The position numbers and the translations under genes were made by a program. From Rodentibacter pneumotropicus DSM 21403 (GTDB lineage: Bacteria; Pseudomonadota; Gammaproteobacteria; Enterobacterales; Pasteurellaceae): DNA of 52,755 bases. Under the pieces are notes generated by a model. It was not told the origin of the DNA. It saw only the letters and a list, made by a program, of their open reading frames with translations, and ran no database searches. Each line of letters begins with the position of its first letter. Position 1 is the stretch's first letter. Of the stretch, positions 1 to 9,717 are shown piece after piece. The stretch is taken from contig NZ_KB904055.1 in NCBI RefSeq assembly GCF_000379905.1, positions 130,445 to 183,199 of the forward strand, written 5' to 3'.

Positions 1-3000
1 CTGTAAATCGGCTCGGACTCAGTTGATTTACGCTGTGCATTGGCGTTTGCATCACCTAGCTTCGCGTAAGGGCTATCCGGAATCTCTTCGTAGATAGGCG
101 CTTCCGATTGTTTCGGTTTTGGCAATTGATCATTATTTGAAGCAATATCGTTCAATCCTCTTGCACTATTTTGATTTGAGTTTTTATTTAAGGCTTGTTT
201 TGCCTTATTTAGGCCTTTTTGCCCCAATTCAGCCAAATCACCTAGCTCAAACCCAAAACTGGTACTTGCTAATTGTTCATCTCGATGAACGGTTTTAGAT
301 TTATTCAAATCCTGATTAATTGGTTTTTCAACAGACTGAGAATCAATACCTGACAGAGTTGCGTGCTGTGTCGCTTCATAATGTTTTTGTGCCGAACGGC
401 CTCCTCTTATATTGGCTTGAGAAGTTCCCCGTTCATTTAACCCTATAGATACACCGAACTCGCCACCATCTTTATGATGATAGTCTTCTAAAGAGCGATG
501 AGTAACACTGCCCGTAGTGGTAAGGTCGTTATTCCCACTTTTATCAACAAAATAACCGGCTGTTAAATCCAAGTCTTTAATTTGACCAATCATTTTTCCA
601 GCTTCAATGCCTGATTGCTGATTAACCATCCGGCTCGTTTCATCTTCCTGACCATAACCCACTGTTACGCTACCTGTTGGTTTTACGGTTAAAGCTGTGG
701 TTACCGAAGCCCCTACAGAGACACCCACATCCAAGCGTTTATTATGTCTTTCATAGGTATCTTGCTTAGATTCAATTGAGGTTTTCCCTTCCACTTTTGT
801 ACGATAAACATCCGCTTTAATATTAGCACCTGATAGGGTGAGATCACTTTCTGTATTGATCTCAATTTCATCACCCAATAATTGGCTATTTTGATAGGTA
901 GTCGCCTTGGTATTTGTAGTAGAATATCCTGCTTCAACACCAGCAGTTACACCAACTGCACAGCCTTGAGACATCACCCCACAAGACACTGTACCTCCAG
1001 CGGATACTTTTGCGTACAAAGATTCATCCGACTCTGTTCTTTCTGTTTTACCCGCATTTATCGTAATTTTATCTTTTGCATTTAGAGAGAGTTTGCCGCT
1101 CTTACTGCGTTCAACGTTATTTAATTCAATTCCCCCCTCTGTTGCACTCAAGACAAGGTTACCGTTTAAGGTATTACGATTATCCGATTTTTCGTTAAAA
1201 CCCGTATTAGATTGGCTATAGCCAGTTTGGGCTTTAACTGAACCACCAACTAAATCACCTGTCACTAAATTAGCGATGTCACTCGTCACTTGTAATGCAG
1301 CCGTACCGTCTTGTTTAATACCTTTTTTAGCATCTTCTGCTTGTTTAATTGAATGGCTAACAACATCAGCAATTGCAGAGTGAGCTTCGCCGGTTGCACC
1401 CAATTTAAAAGAGGATTTAGACGATTTAAAATCAGTTTCATCTTGGTATTTGGTTGAAATAATTTCTTTGGCGGTTAATTTCAACTTATCATTACGCAGT
1501 TCTTTCTGAGCGTCAAAAAAGGCTTGATCTTTTTCCGCCATCAATTCTTCAATTTCTTCTTTAGATAGCTTGCGTAAATTTGGATTAGTACCTTTTGTTT
1601 GATTATTTTCTACAGGCTTCTCTACTTCTGAAGCTTTATCTGTAGAATTGTCATCTTCTGTTTTATTCGCTTCTTCGTTGGTCGTTGATTGCGTTAATTC
1701 AGATGCTGATTCAGGCATTGATTTATTAATATCAAGTCCACCGATATCTAAAGTCCCTAAAACCTGTAAATCACCGCTTTTCGCGTCAAGTTCGCTATTG
1801 ACGTTTTTCAAGTCAGTTCTCGATGATTTTTCTTGCTCAAACTTTATGCCTGATTCAGCATTAGCCCCGGTGTAATCACTTTCTGATATTTGAGTCGAGA
1901 CACCATCGATACTATCAGCAGAAGCCGAAACAGACTTCCCGCCACCGGCAGCTGACGCGCTTGCAAATACACCAAAGACGCCTTTTGATTTATCCGTATG
2001 TTGGATATTTTGCCCTGTTTTAGTTTTATAATCACCTTGTATAACGCCGGTTATACGATCTGCTTTTATCTTGCTACCGGTCTGTTCTACATCACCTTTT
2101 ACAGCCAAATGAAGATGATCAAATTCTAATTCCGAACCAACGGATTCCGCACTATAAGTATCTTCCGTTTCTCCCCCTGCTTGATATTGTTCTCCCAATA
2201 ATCCTGTAGCGAATATCTGTTTCTGTTTATGACTACTGCTAAATTTATGGGAATCTTTAGCTTTGAGATCTTTAGTTTTTACAAAACCGGTTTTTGCTTT
2301 TACATCAGAGGCTGTAATATCAATATCGCTATCTAAATCAGTTTCTAAATGTACGTGTTGCTCTGAAGCTATCCTTGATTTCTGAATAACCGTATTTCCT
2401 TTCTTATCAGCATAGGAAGTAGCAGTCGATTCAATACCTTTGTGTCCTTTCAGGCGAACCAGTTCTTTACCTAAAATATCCCCTGTATTTTTAATTTTAT
2501 TTTCCGCTTCAATATCAACACGATTTCCTGCAATCGTGCCGGCATTTTGGACATCGTGAGCCTTTAACTTCAATTCTCTCGCATTAATGACCGCACTTCC
2601 TAGCCCTTTATATTTTTCAGCATCTTCCAACGTTTGCTTCGCAAAATAGACCTGAGGTACATACGTCTCTTTTCCATTAATGGTGGATTTGACATACCAA
2701 ATAATATCCTCTTTTAGATTGTCTTGTTGCTCTTTAGTTAATGCCTTACCTAAGGTTAAGTTTAGATCTCCAGACGTATGGTACGCATTATCCATTAAAC
2801 GTTTAACCAACTCGACATTCGTCAAATCGTACTTGAGAGCCAAATGATTATCGACCTTTTTCTCAATACTACGGGTAATCAATTGGTGTTCAAAATAGCT
2901 ATCACCAATGACACTTACTTTGTCTTCCGTTCCTCTTGGCGCAACATTATTAAAGAAATAATCGGAGCCAACATAATCATTTTGGTTGATATATTTCATT

Positions 3001-6000
3001 CTCGTATGGTAAAGCGGATCAACTTCTACTCGAGCGCGATCTTTATCTACCGGAATGTCTCTTTGCTTAGCCAATTCATCGGCTTTTCTTTTCTCTTCGG
3101 CTAATTTTTTCTCATACTCTTTGAGACGTTGTTTTTCCTCTTCAGAAAGCGATTCTAGTTTTTTCTGTTCCTCTTCTAATTGTTTTTTTCTACGTTCTGC
3201 CTCTCCTAAACGCTCTTTTTCAAGAAGACGTTCTTTTTCTAGACGCTGTTTTTTCTCTTCTTCAGTTTCACCTAATAGATCTGTATCTTCTTTCGGAACA
3301 AAGATATTGGTGTTGTCTTCTTTTTTCTTATTAAACGAGCGATCAATGAATAAATTCGGATTAGACAATAATTCTAATAATGTGGATAAATCAATTTCGC
3401 TATTGCCATTATTTTCCGGTTGTACAACAAAGGGTTTTAATTGAATCGGCGGTGCTTGGATTGTATGCTTCCCAATAGACACTTTATCATCAAAAGCTCC
3501 TTCCTCGCCTCTTTTACCATTTACTAAAATATTAGTATCTCCAATAAAAGAGCCGGCTAGTATTTTTGATTTTTTCTTAGGATAAAGCTCTATATTTTTA
3601 GAACCAAGTTTACTTGCTCTTTCTGAAGCCTCATATGCGGCTTTTAATTCCATCAAAGATTTACTTTCCCAATTAGCACCTAATATAGTTGTTAATGTGG
3701 ATTGTAATAATGGAGCCCTGACTGATTTTAATAGTTTTAAAACTTGTTGTTTATCTACCGAGACAGTTAAAAAATTACCTTGTATATAACGCTCAGTACC
3801 GTTCTCTTCAAAAAAGAATTTTATTAATGCAGCTACAGAGTCAAATTCATATTCTACACTATTTTGTAATGGAATCCCAATTCCATTGAGAACCGGTTGA
3901 AATTCAATAGTAATATTTGCTGGTGAATTTAAATAATAATCAAATATATTAAATTTGGCACTTCTCATATCATTAATGATGCTTTTTGCTCCATTAGAAA
4001 TTAGATTTCCTTGAATGTTAATAATGCCGTGATTAGTTATTCCTGCATCACTTAGTTTGGATTTTTTTTGAATAAATTCAAAGTCACTTTCACCACGAAT
4101 ATTACCTATATGAGAAATTTTTAAATTATTCCCTAATCTTGGAATAGAACCGAAAATGCTATAATAATCCGTTCTGGTTGAACCTGGATCGATAATTGTC
4201 GACTTAATACTTTGATCATAATGGTATACACTGCCCTGAAACTCAATATCATTAAATAACTTTTGTGCTGATACAGTGATTTTCCCTTTTGAAAGAATTT
4301 CTCCCCGATTATGAATAATATCATCGGCATTTAAATTCATTACACCATCTGAATGTAAAACGCCAGCAGCATTATTGGTAATATTTGAGAAGGAAGTTAG
4401 ATTTAAGCTGTTTTTTGCCCCTAATAAACCTTCGTTTATAATTTTTTGACCCTTTACAGATAATTGATTAGCGCTAGTTAATACCCCTTTATTGATAAAA
4501 ACATCATCGTTTGAGTTGATATCCAGTGAAGATGATAATTGGTTTTCCGAACCTTTATCAAAAAAGACTTCCTTAGCAGAAAGCGTTAATTTTTCTCTAG
4601 CCTCCGGTAGTTTATGAGAAGCTGAGTGGAAATGAGTGAATCTAAACGTAAGGTTCGCAGTTCCTTTACTTTGAATAGTCCCATTATTGTGATAACCATC
4701 ATCCCGAGTAATATTATTTTGGGATAAAATATTACCAAAGGTAGATATATCAAGCGTCTTTTCGGCTAGAATATCTTTCTTATTATCTAGCTTTTCTACA
4801 TAAATTTTATTAAAACGAGCTGCAATCGTACCGTTATTTTCTAGATTCTTACCCTTAATATCCAGATTTGTTGCAATTACAGTTGAGTCCTTACCAATTT
4901 GAGTTGATTGGCTATTGATATTAACATTTGTACCTCTAATTTTGGCATTTTTGTCCGTAGTGGTTTTATTCGCAGAAATATCAACTTTTTGACTGCTTAC
5001 CTTTGTATTTTGTTTTAAATTAACTTCTGTTGAGTTTAGATTGATTGCTTTCCCAGCCGAGATTTGGCCATTAATATCAAGCTTTTTACTACCTTTTGAG
5101 GATACGTTCTGTTTAGCTTGTAATGTAGCAACTTCAACCTTACCTTGTGCATTCTCAATTTGGATATCTTTTTCGGAAAGAATAATACCTTTGTGATTTA
5201 CTCCAGCCCCCGTATCTGTTGTGATAAATTGGATATGATTACCGTACATAGCGCCGGCTTCAGTACCGGTAATTGCGATTTCCGTGGATTTAGTCGACTT
5301 CGATTTCGCCTTTCTTGCTTTCACATCGTATTCTGATGAACCTGCAACAAAGGTTATATTGGTTTCAACAGGCGCTTTATCATTGATGTTACGGACTGCA
5401 CCTTTTTGCTCAATTTTTTTCGCAACAATATCTAAATATTTCAATCCGTCGGTGGCAATCCCGTCTTTATCAATGGTCACCGTTCCTTTCTCAACAGAAA
5501 GTTTTAAGCCATTTTTCGGATCAATCACATTACTGGTTGAGGCTACAAAACGATCTGTATTAAATGTTTGCACCCCGTTTATATTGATCCCATTTGGGTT
5601 AACAATTAATAAATCTGCCTTATCACCAAATACTTCAAGCCCCCCTTTAATTTTACTCATTTGACTGCCGGTTACTTGAGTTAAAATCGCCTTAGCCGTA
5701 TCTTTATCAAAATTTTGGTTTTTTTCTAAATTCCCAACTAAATAAGAATTTCCTTCCTTATTGCTGTTATTAAATACCGCACCATTGCCTACATTGAATT
5801 TTTGGAATTTATTATCAGAAATACCATCATATTGAGGCTTAGCAATCTCAATAATATGTACGCCATTGGTTGTTTCGGATATTTTTGTTTCACGATTATT
5901 TTTATCTAAAATGATATCCTTGCTATTTACATCTGCAAATACAGTATTTGGCACAACAAATAAGAAGGCTAATGCTGCATTTCCCAGGTGTAACAAGCGC

Positions 6001-6182
6001 GATTTAATAAGACAAGAAAATGTAGATAGACGGAAAATATGGTGTCCTTCACTACCAGATTCGCTTTCTTCTTTATTTTCTACACTACCGGTGTCGCCTG
6101 ATTCATAATTAATATATTCAGCGACGGGAACTAAACATGATTTTGATTTACTAAAAATCAGTTTATATCTATTTTTATTCAT
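1..6182 (-). CDS. Two-partner secretion exoprotein (TpsA, FhaB/LspA-type adhesin or toxin), 3' end outside window
   Basis: Very large secreted filamentous-haemagglutinin-like protein, exported by the TpsB encoded just upstream. The frame opens at ATG 6180-6182 behind an AGGAG ribosome site and stays open to the window edge, giving at least 2060 codons. The N-terminus MNKNRYKLIFSKSKSC is an extended signal peptide region. A hydrophobic core ending VVPNTVFA follows, with predicted cleavage before DVNSKD at about residue 87. The TPS secretion domain carries the canonical NPNGI motif at about residues 195-199. Long beta-helix-like haemagglutinin repeats follow. Residues about 960-1040 form a Glu/Lys/Arg-rich coiled coil. 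The region reached at the window edge carries EAPIYEEI, DSPYAKL and SEPIY. LspA of H. ducreyi, IbpA of Histophilus and PfhB of Pasteurella have this general build. Whether a Fic or other toxin domain lies at the C-terminus cannot be seen here. It contains only one exact USS core. Confidence 0.9.
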   Translation of the reverse strand, partial: MNKNRYKLIFSKSKSCLVPVAEYINYESGDTGSVENKEESESGSEGHHIFRLSTFSCLIKSRLLHLGNAALAFLFVVPNTVFADVNSKDIILDKNNRETKISETTNGVHIIEIAKPQYDGISDNKFQKFNVGNGAVFNNSNKEGNSYLVGNLEKNQNFDKDTAKAILTQVTGSQMSKIKGGLEVFGDKADLLIVNPNGININGVQTFNTDRFVASTSNVIDPKNGLKLSVEKGTVTIDKDGIATDGLKYLDIVAKKIEQKGAVRNINDKAPVETNITFVAGSSEYDVKARKAKSKSTKSTEIAITGTEAGAMYGNHIQFITTDTGAGVNHKGIILSEKDIQIENAQGKVEVATLQAKQNVSSKGSKKLDINGQISAGKAINLNSTEVNLKQNTKVSSQKVDISANKTTTDKNAKIRGTNVNINSQSTQIGKDSTVIATNLDIKGKNLENNGTIAARFNKIYVEKLDNKKDILAEKTLDISTFGNILSQNNITRDDGYHNNGTIQSKGTANLTFRFTHFHSASHKLPEAREKLTLSAKEVFFDKGSENQLSSSLDINSNDDVFINKGVLTSANQLSVKGQKIINEGLLGAKNSLNLTSFSNITNNAAGVLHSDGVMNLNADDIIHNRGEILSKGKITVSAQKLFNDIEFQGSVYHYDQSIKSTIIDPGSTRTDYYSIFGSIPRLGNNLKISHIGNIRGESDFEFIQKKSKLSDAGITNHGIINIQGNLISNGAKSIINDMRSAKFNIFDYYLNSPANITIEFQPVLNGIGIPLQNSVEYEFDSVAALIKFFFEENGTERYIQGNFLTVSVDKQQVLKLLKSVRAPLLQSTLTTILGANWESKSLMELKAAYEASERASKLGSKNIELYPKKKSKILAGSFIGDTNILVNGKRGEEGAFDDKVSIGKHTIQAPPIQLKPFVVQPENNGNSEIDLSTLLELLSNPNLFIDRSFNKKKEDNTNIFVPKEDTDLLGETEEEKKQRLEKERLLEKERLGEAERRKKQLEEEQKKLESLSEEEKQRLKEYEKKLAEEKRKADELAKQRDIPVDKDRARVEVDPLYHTRMKYINQNDYVGSDYFFNNVAPRGTEDKVSVIGDSYFEHQLITRSIEKKVDNHLALKYDLTNVELVKRLMDNAYHTSGDLNLTLGKALTKEQQDNLKEDIIWYVKSTINGKETYVPQVYFAKQTLEDAEKYKGLGSAVINARELKLKAHDVQNAGTIAGNRVDIEAENKIKNTGDILGKELVRLKGHKGIESTATSYADKKGNTVIQKSRIASEQHVHLETDLDSDIDITASDVKAKTGFVKTKDLKAKDSHKFSSSHKQKQIFATGLLGEQYQAGGETEDTYSAESVGSELEFDHLHLAVKGDVEQTGSKIKADRITGVIQGDYKTKTGQNIQHTDKSKGVFGVFASASAAGGGKSVSASADSIDGVSTQISESDYTGANAESGIKFEQEKSSRTDLKNVNSELDAKSGDLQVLGTLDIGGLDINKSMPESASELTQSTTNEEANKTEDDNSTDKASEVEKPVENNQTKGTNPNLRKLSKEEIEELMAEKDQAFFDAQKELRNDKLKLTAKEIISTKYQDETDFKSSKSSFKLGATGEAHSAIADVVSHSIKQAEDAKKGIKQDGTAALQVTSDIANLVTGDLVGGSVKAQTGYSQSNTGFNEKSDNRNTLNGNLVLSATEGGIELNNVERSKSGKLSLNAKDKITINAGKTERTESDESLYAKVSAGGTVSCGVMSQGCAVGVTAGVEAGYSTTNTKATTYQNSQLLGDEIEINTESDLTLSGANIKADVYRTKVEGKTSIESKQDTYERHNKRLDVGVSVGASVTTALTVKPTGSVTVGYGQEDETSRMVNQQSGIEAGKMIGQIKDLDLTAGYFVDKSGNNDLTTTGSVTHRSLEDYHHKDGGEFGVSIGLNERGTSQANIRGGRSAQKHYEATQHATLSGIDSQSVEKPINQDLNKSKTVHRDEQLASTSFGFELGDLAELGQKGLNKAKQALNKNSNQNSARGLNDIASNNDQLPKPKQSEAPIYEEIPDSPYAKLGDANANAQRKSTESEPIY

Positions 6183-6211
6183 ACTAAGTTTCTCCTATTT
6201 TAAAATATGAA

Positions 6212-7897
6212 TTAAAATGAAATTGAGCCATTTACATAATAAATATTGGAATCGCCTTTATTTGTCTTTACATTCTTGATGGGTTTAGAATAAGTAAAAG
6301 ATAAATTAAGACGGCTAACTTGGATTCGTGTACCAACAGCAGCCCCGACAAGTGTTTCATTATCATTTTGGGCATGATTAAAAGTTCGACCAAAATCAAT
6401 TCCTAAGAAAGGTTTGACTTGAGAAATAGACATTTTTTCAGGATAAAAAGGTATATCAACTGTTTGAGAAAGATAATAACCACTGTCTCCAGAAATTATC
6501 CCTCCTTTAAAACCTCTAACGGTATATTCATCACCGATAGAAAATTGATTATCCCCATATAAACTATAAGGTGAATACTGAAATCCTAAACGAAGTTGGT
6601 AGTTAAGCGGTCTTTCTTGCAAAGCAAAACTCTTATACCAACTCATTGTTCCCGATAATAAAGAAAGCGTTTTATCACCCTTTGAGTTATAAGCTAAACT
6701 ATTAGCACCAAACCAACCTAATCCATTTGAATAAGAAATATCGTTATAGAGTTTCCCCCCTAAAAAATTCTTAATATAAGATAAACCAATGGTTAACTTA
6801 TTATTATTGTAATGGCTAACTAAACGCTCTCCGATATAATTTTTCTTAGTTTTAAATTCCAATTCTCCGTAAGCAGAAAGAATCATATCTTTATTTCGAG
6901 AAAGCACTTTAGCTAATTTAATATTTGCTGTTTTAATTTTCCCCTCGGAATTATAAGAATGAATACCTTTTATTTCTTTTTTAGAATCGGATTGTGAAAC
7001 TTTTATATCTAAAGTATAGGTAGAAAATGGCTGACTATAACTTAATAAATAGTTTTGTTGGCTATTCTTTTTATGCCCTTTATATAATCGATATCCTGTT
7101 GAAAAATACCAACTATCATTTGTACCTAATAAATCACTCCAATTCACACTTGCAGTAATTTGATTACGACCATTTGCATTATTTTCAGCACCGGAATTAT
7201 TAAATCCTAACGTTACCTTAGGCAAATAGGTGCGATTGGTTACTAAATTAAAATTAGACTCACCCTCTTTCTCTGCTGCAATCACTTTTATTTCTGCAGA
7301 TTTATTGGTGGTATTTAAAATCTCCACTAATTGATCCACATCGTAAACATTCAGTAATTTATTTTTCAGACTTGGTAGAGTAAAAACCATTGCTTTATCT
7401 TTAAATGAGCTTGGTTTTTCACCGTTGACCAAATAATCGTTGACATATCCCCAGTGAATAATGAAATCTAGTTCATTTTTATCTGCCACATTATTTTTTA
7501 AACCAATCGCACTGGTTACATAACCCGCACGGTATAAGACATCCGTTAAGTCTTTCACTAAGGCAAATACCTGTTTTGTAGTTAGAGGCTTTTCTTCATA
7601 TTGTTTAATAACAGAATCAAAATCTAAATAAACAGATCGCCCAGCTTGATCGACTGTAATACGCTTAATAGTGCGGTCAGTTTGACTCTCATCTTTTGTA
7701 ATAGAGTCTGTTTCCTGTTTACTCTCTTCTCGCAAAAATATTTTTGCTTTCCTTAAGGCTTCTTCTGTCTCTTGGATGACTTTTTGATGCTTTAAATTTT
7801 GCTGCTCTTGAGTAAGTACATCGGTCGCAAAAGCAGTGCCGGAAAATAAGGACAAGTAGAGTAAGTAACTAATAGACCTTCTTATTGAGGTACTCAT
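6212..7897 (-). CDS. Two-partner secretion outer-membrane transporter (TpsB, FhaC/LspB-type)
   Basis: 561-residue outer-membrane beta-barrel that secretes the TpsA encoded 29 bp downstream; the pair is almost certainly one operon. A signal peptide (SISYLLYLSLFSGTAFA) is followed by a charged helical stretch, periplasmic POTRA-like regions and a C-terminal barrel. The barrel contains DEYTVRGFKGG at about residue 455, the VRGF motif of the conserved L6 loop in the Omp85/TpsB superfamily. The protein ends in a phenylalanine-terminated strand (VNGSISF), as expected of an outer-membrane barrel. The start ATG at 7895-7897 follows a good AGGAG site. Family membership is clear from motif, length and linkage. 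The cargo-specific role (adhesion or toxin delivery) follows from TpsA and is inferred. Confidence 0.93.
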   Translation of the reverse strand: MSTSIRRSISYLLYLSLFSGTAFATDVLTQEQQNLKHQKVIQETEEALRKAKIFLREESKQETDSITKDESQTDRTIKRITVDQAGRSVYLDFDSVIKQYEEKPLTTKQVFALVKDLTDVLYRAGYVTSAIGLKNNVADKNELDFIIHWGYVNDYLVNGEKPSSFKDKAMVFTLPSLKNKLLNVYDVDQLVEILNTTNKSAEIKVIAAEKEGESNFNLVTNRTYLPKVTLGFNNSGAENNANGRNQITASVNWSDLLGTNDSWYFSTGYRLYKGHKKNSQQNYLLSYSQPFSTYTLDIKVSQSDSKKEIKGIHSYNSEGKIKTANIKLAKVLSRNKDMILSAYGELEFKTKKNYIGERLVSHYNNNKLTIGLSYIKNFLGGKLYNDISYSNGLGWFGANSLAYNSKGDKTLSLLSGTMSWYKSFALQERPLNYQLRLGFQYSPYSLYGDNQFSIGDEYTVRGFKGGIISGDSGYYLSQTVDIPFYPEKMSISQVKPFLGIDFGRTFNHAQNDNETLVGAAVGTRIQVSRLNLSFTYSKPIKNVKTNKGDSNIYYVNGSISF

Positions 7898-7949
7898 TTT
7901 GTTTGTCTCCTGTAAAAGATTCCTAGGTAATTAAATCGTAAAATTAAGA

Positions 7950-7976
7950 CAACAAAGCCATTCATTGACTTTGTTG
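7950..7976 (-). promoter_or_regulatory. Hairpin in the leader of tpsB
   Basis: A perfect 8-bp stem (CAACAAAG at 7950-7957 with CTTTGTTG at 7969-7976, 11-nt loop) lies about 55-80 bp upstream of the tpsB start. On the minus strand it is followed by TCTTAATTTT, so it could act as a weak attenuator or as an RNA-stability element. No function is demonstrated. Confidence 0.35.
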
Positions 7977-8748
7977 GTATTGGCGTTATCAGTAAATCAG
8001 TGAGCTATGGAATAGTCGTTTAAGCAAATGCTTAATCATTAATCCAATTCAGGATAAAACTTAGCTATTTGTTTTATAAATAAGCATTGCCTATCTTTCT
8101 GATAAGCACGCCAGTACATATTGGACGAATGAGATGAGCAAAAATGACAGGAATTGATAAAATTATCGTTTATATGTATAAAAAATAATCACATCGCATT
8201 GGTAAAGCTGAATAAATTTAAAATGAGTGAAAAAATGACCGCACTTTAATACTCGGTTAATGATTTGATTTGTTTTACCTAAGGAAAGAAAATCAAATAA
8301 TGTCAAAAGGATAAAACTTATTTTTATTCAAAAAAAATTTATGATGAATATCTCAAAAATCAAGCTTCAACATTGTCTTATTTGTAGAGTATCACTGCAC
8401 TTTGGAGGTATTTCGGCAAACTACCGTTAGTTTAATCATTTAACAGGGGTATTCCAATGAAGCATCAACTCTTAAAGAAAACAGCAATAAACTCCCGCAC
8501 ACTGCTATTAATCAATCTCAACAGAGAAAAGGAAATGGAGGGAAATCAAGATAAACAGCAATACCATCGCAAGCCAATGAGAAACGTGGCGGACGGTCAT
8601 TGCCTTAATAATAGGAGAGCAAATAATGGCAACAAAATGCCGGTAAAAATGGTACGACAATTTCAAGCTGCTAATTTTATGCTAGCTAAAATAATAACAA
8701 CGGCGACAATTCCTAACAAAGTGCGGTGTAAATTTAAGCGGTTTTCCA
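7977..8748. other. Gene-poor spacer between glnB and tpsB
   Basis: About 0.77 kb with no convincing gene on either strand. It holds two USS cores (about 8238 and 8719). A minus-strand stretch at about 8510-8680 encodes a short run of hydrophobic residues (HWLAMVLLFILISLHF) closed by stops, which could be the remnant of a membrane protein gene. A 134-codon plus-strand frame here runs through glnB in antisense and has Arg/His/Asn-rich composition unlike a real protein. This is probably where the tps locus joins the conserved chromosome. Confidence 0.45.
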
Positions 8749-9682
<934 letters not shown>

Positions 9683-9717
9683 ATTTTTCCTTAAATTTTT
9701 GTATCAAATCTCAATGT

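Noticed and set aside
1120-1140. Phase-variable homopolymer tract in tpsA
   Set aside because: The longest C run seen there is six, and T runs elsewhere in the gene are short; none is long enough to argue for slipped-strand switching.
3055-3444. 129-codon plus-strand frame rich in Ser, Phe and Arg
   Set aside because: It is the antisense of the charged coiled coil of TpsA; Glu and Lys codons read in reverse give Ser, Phe and Leu.
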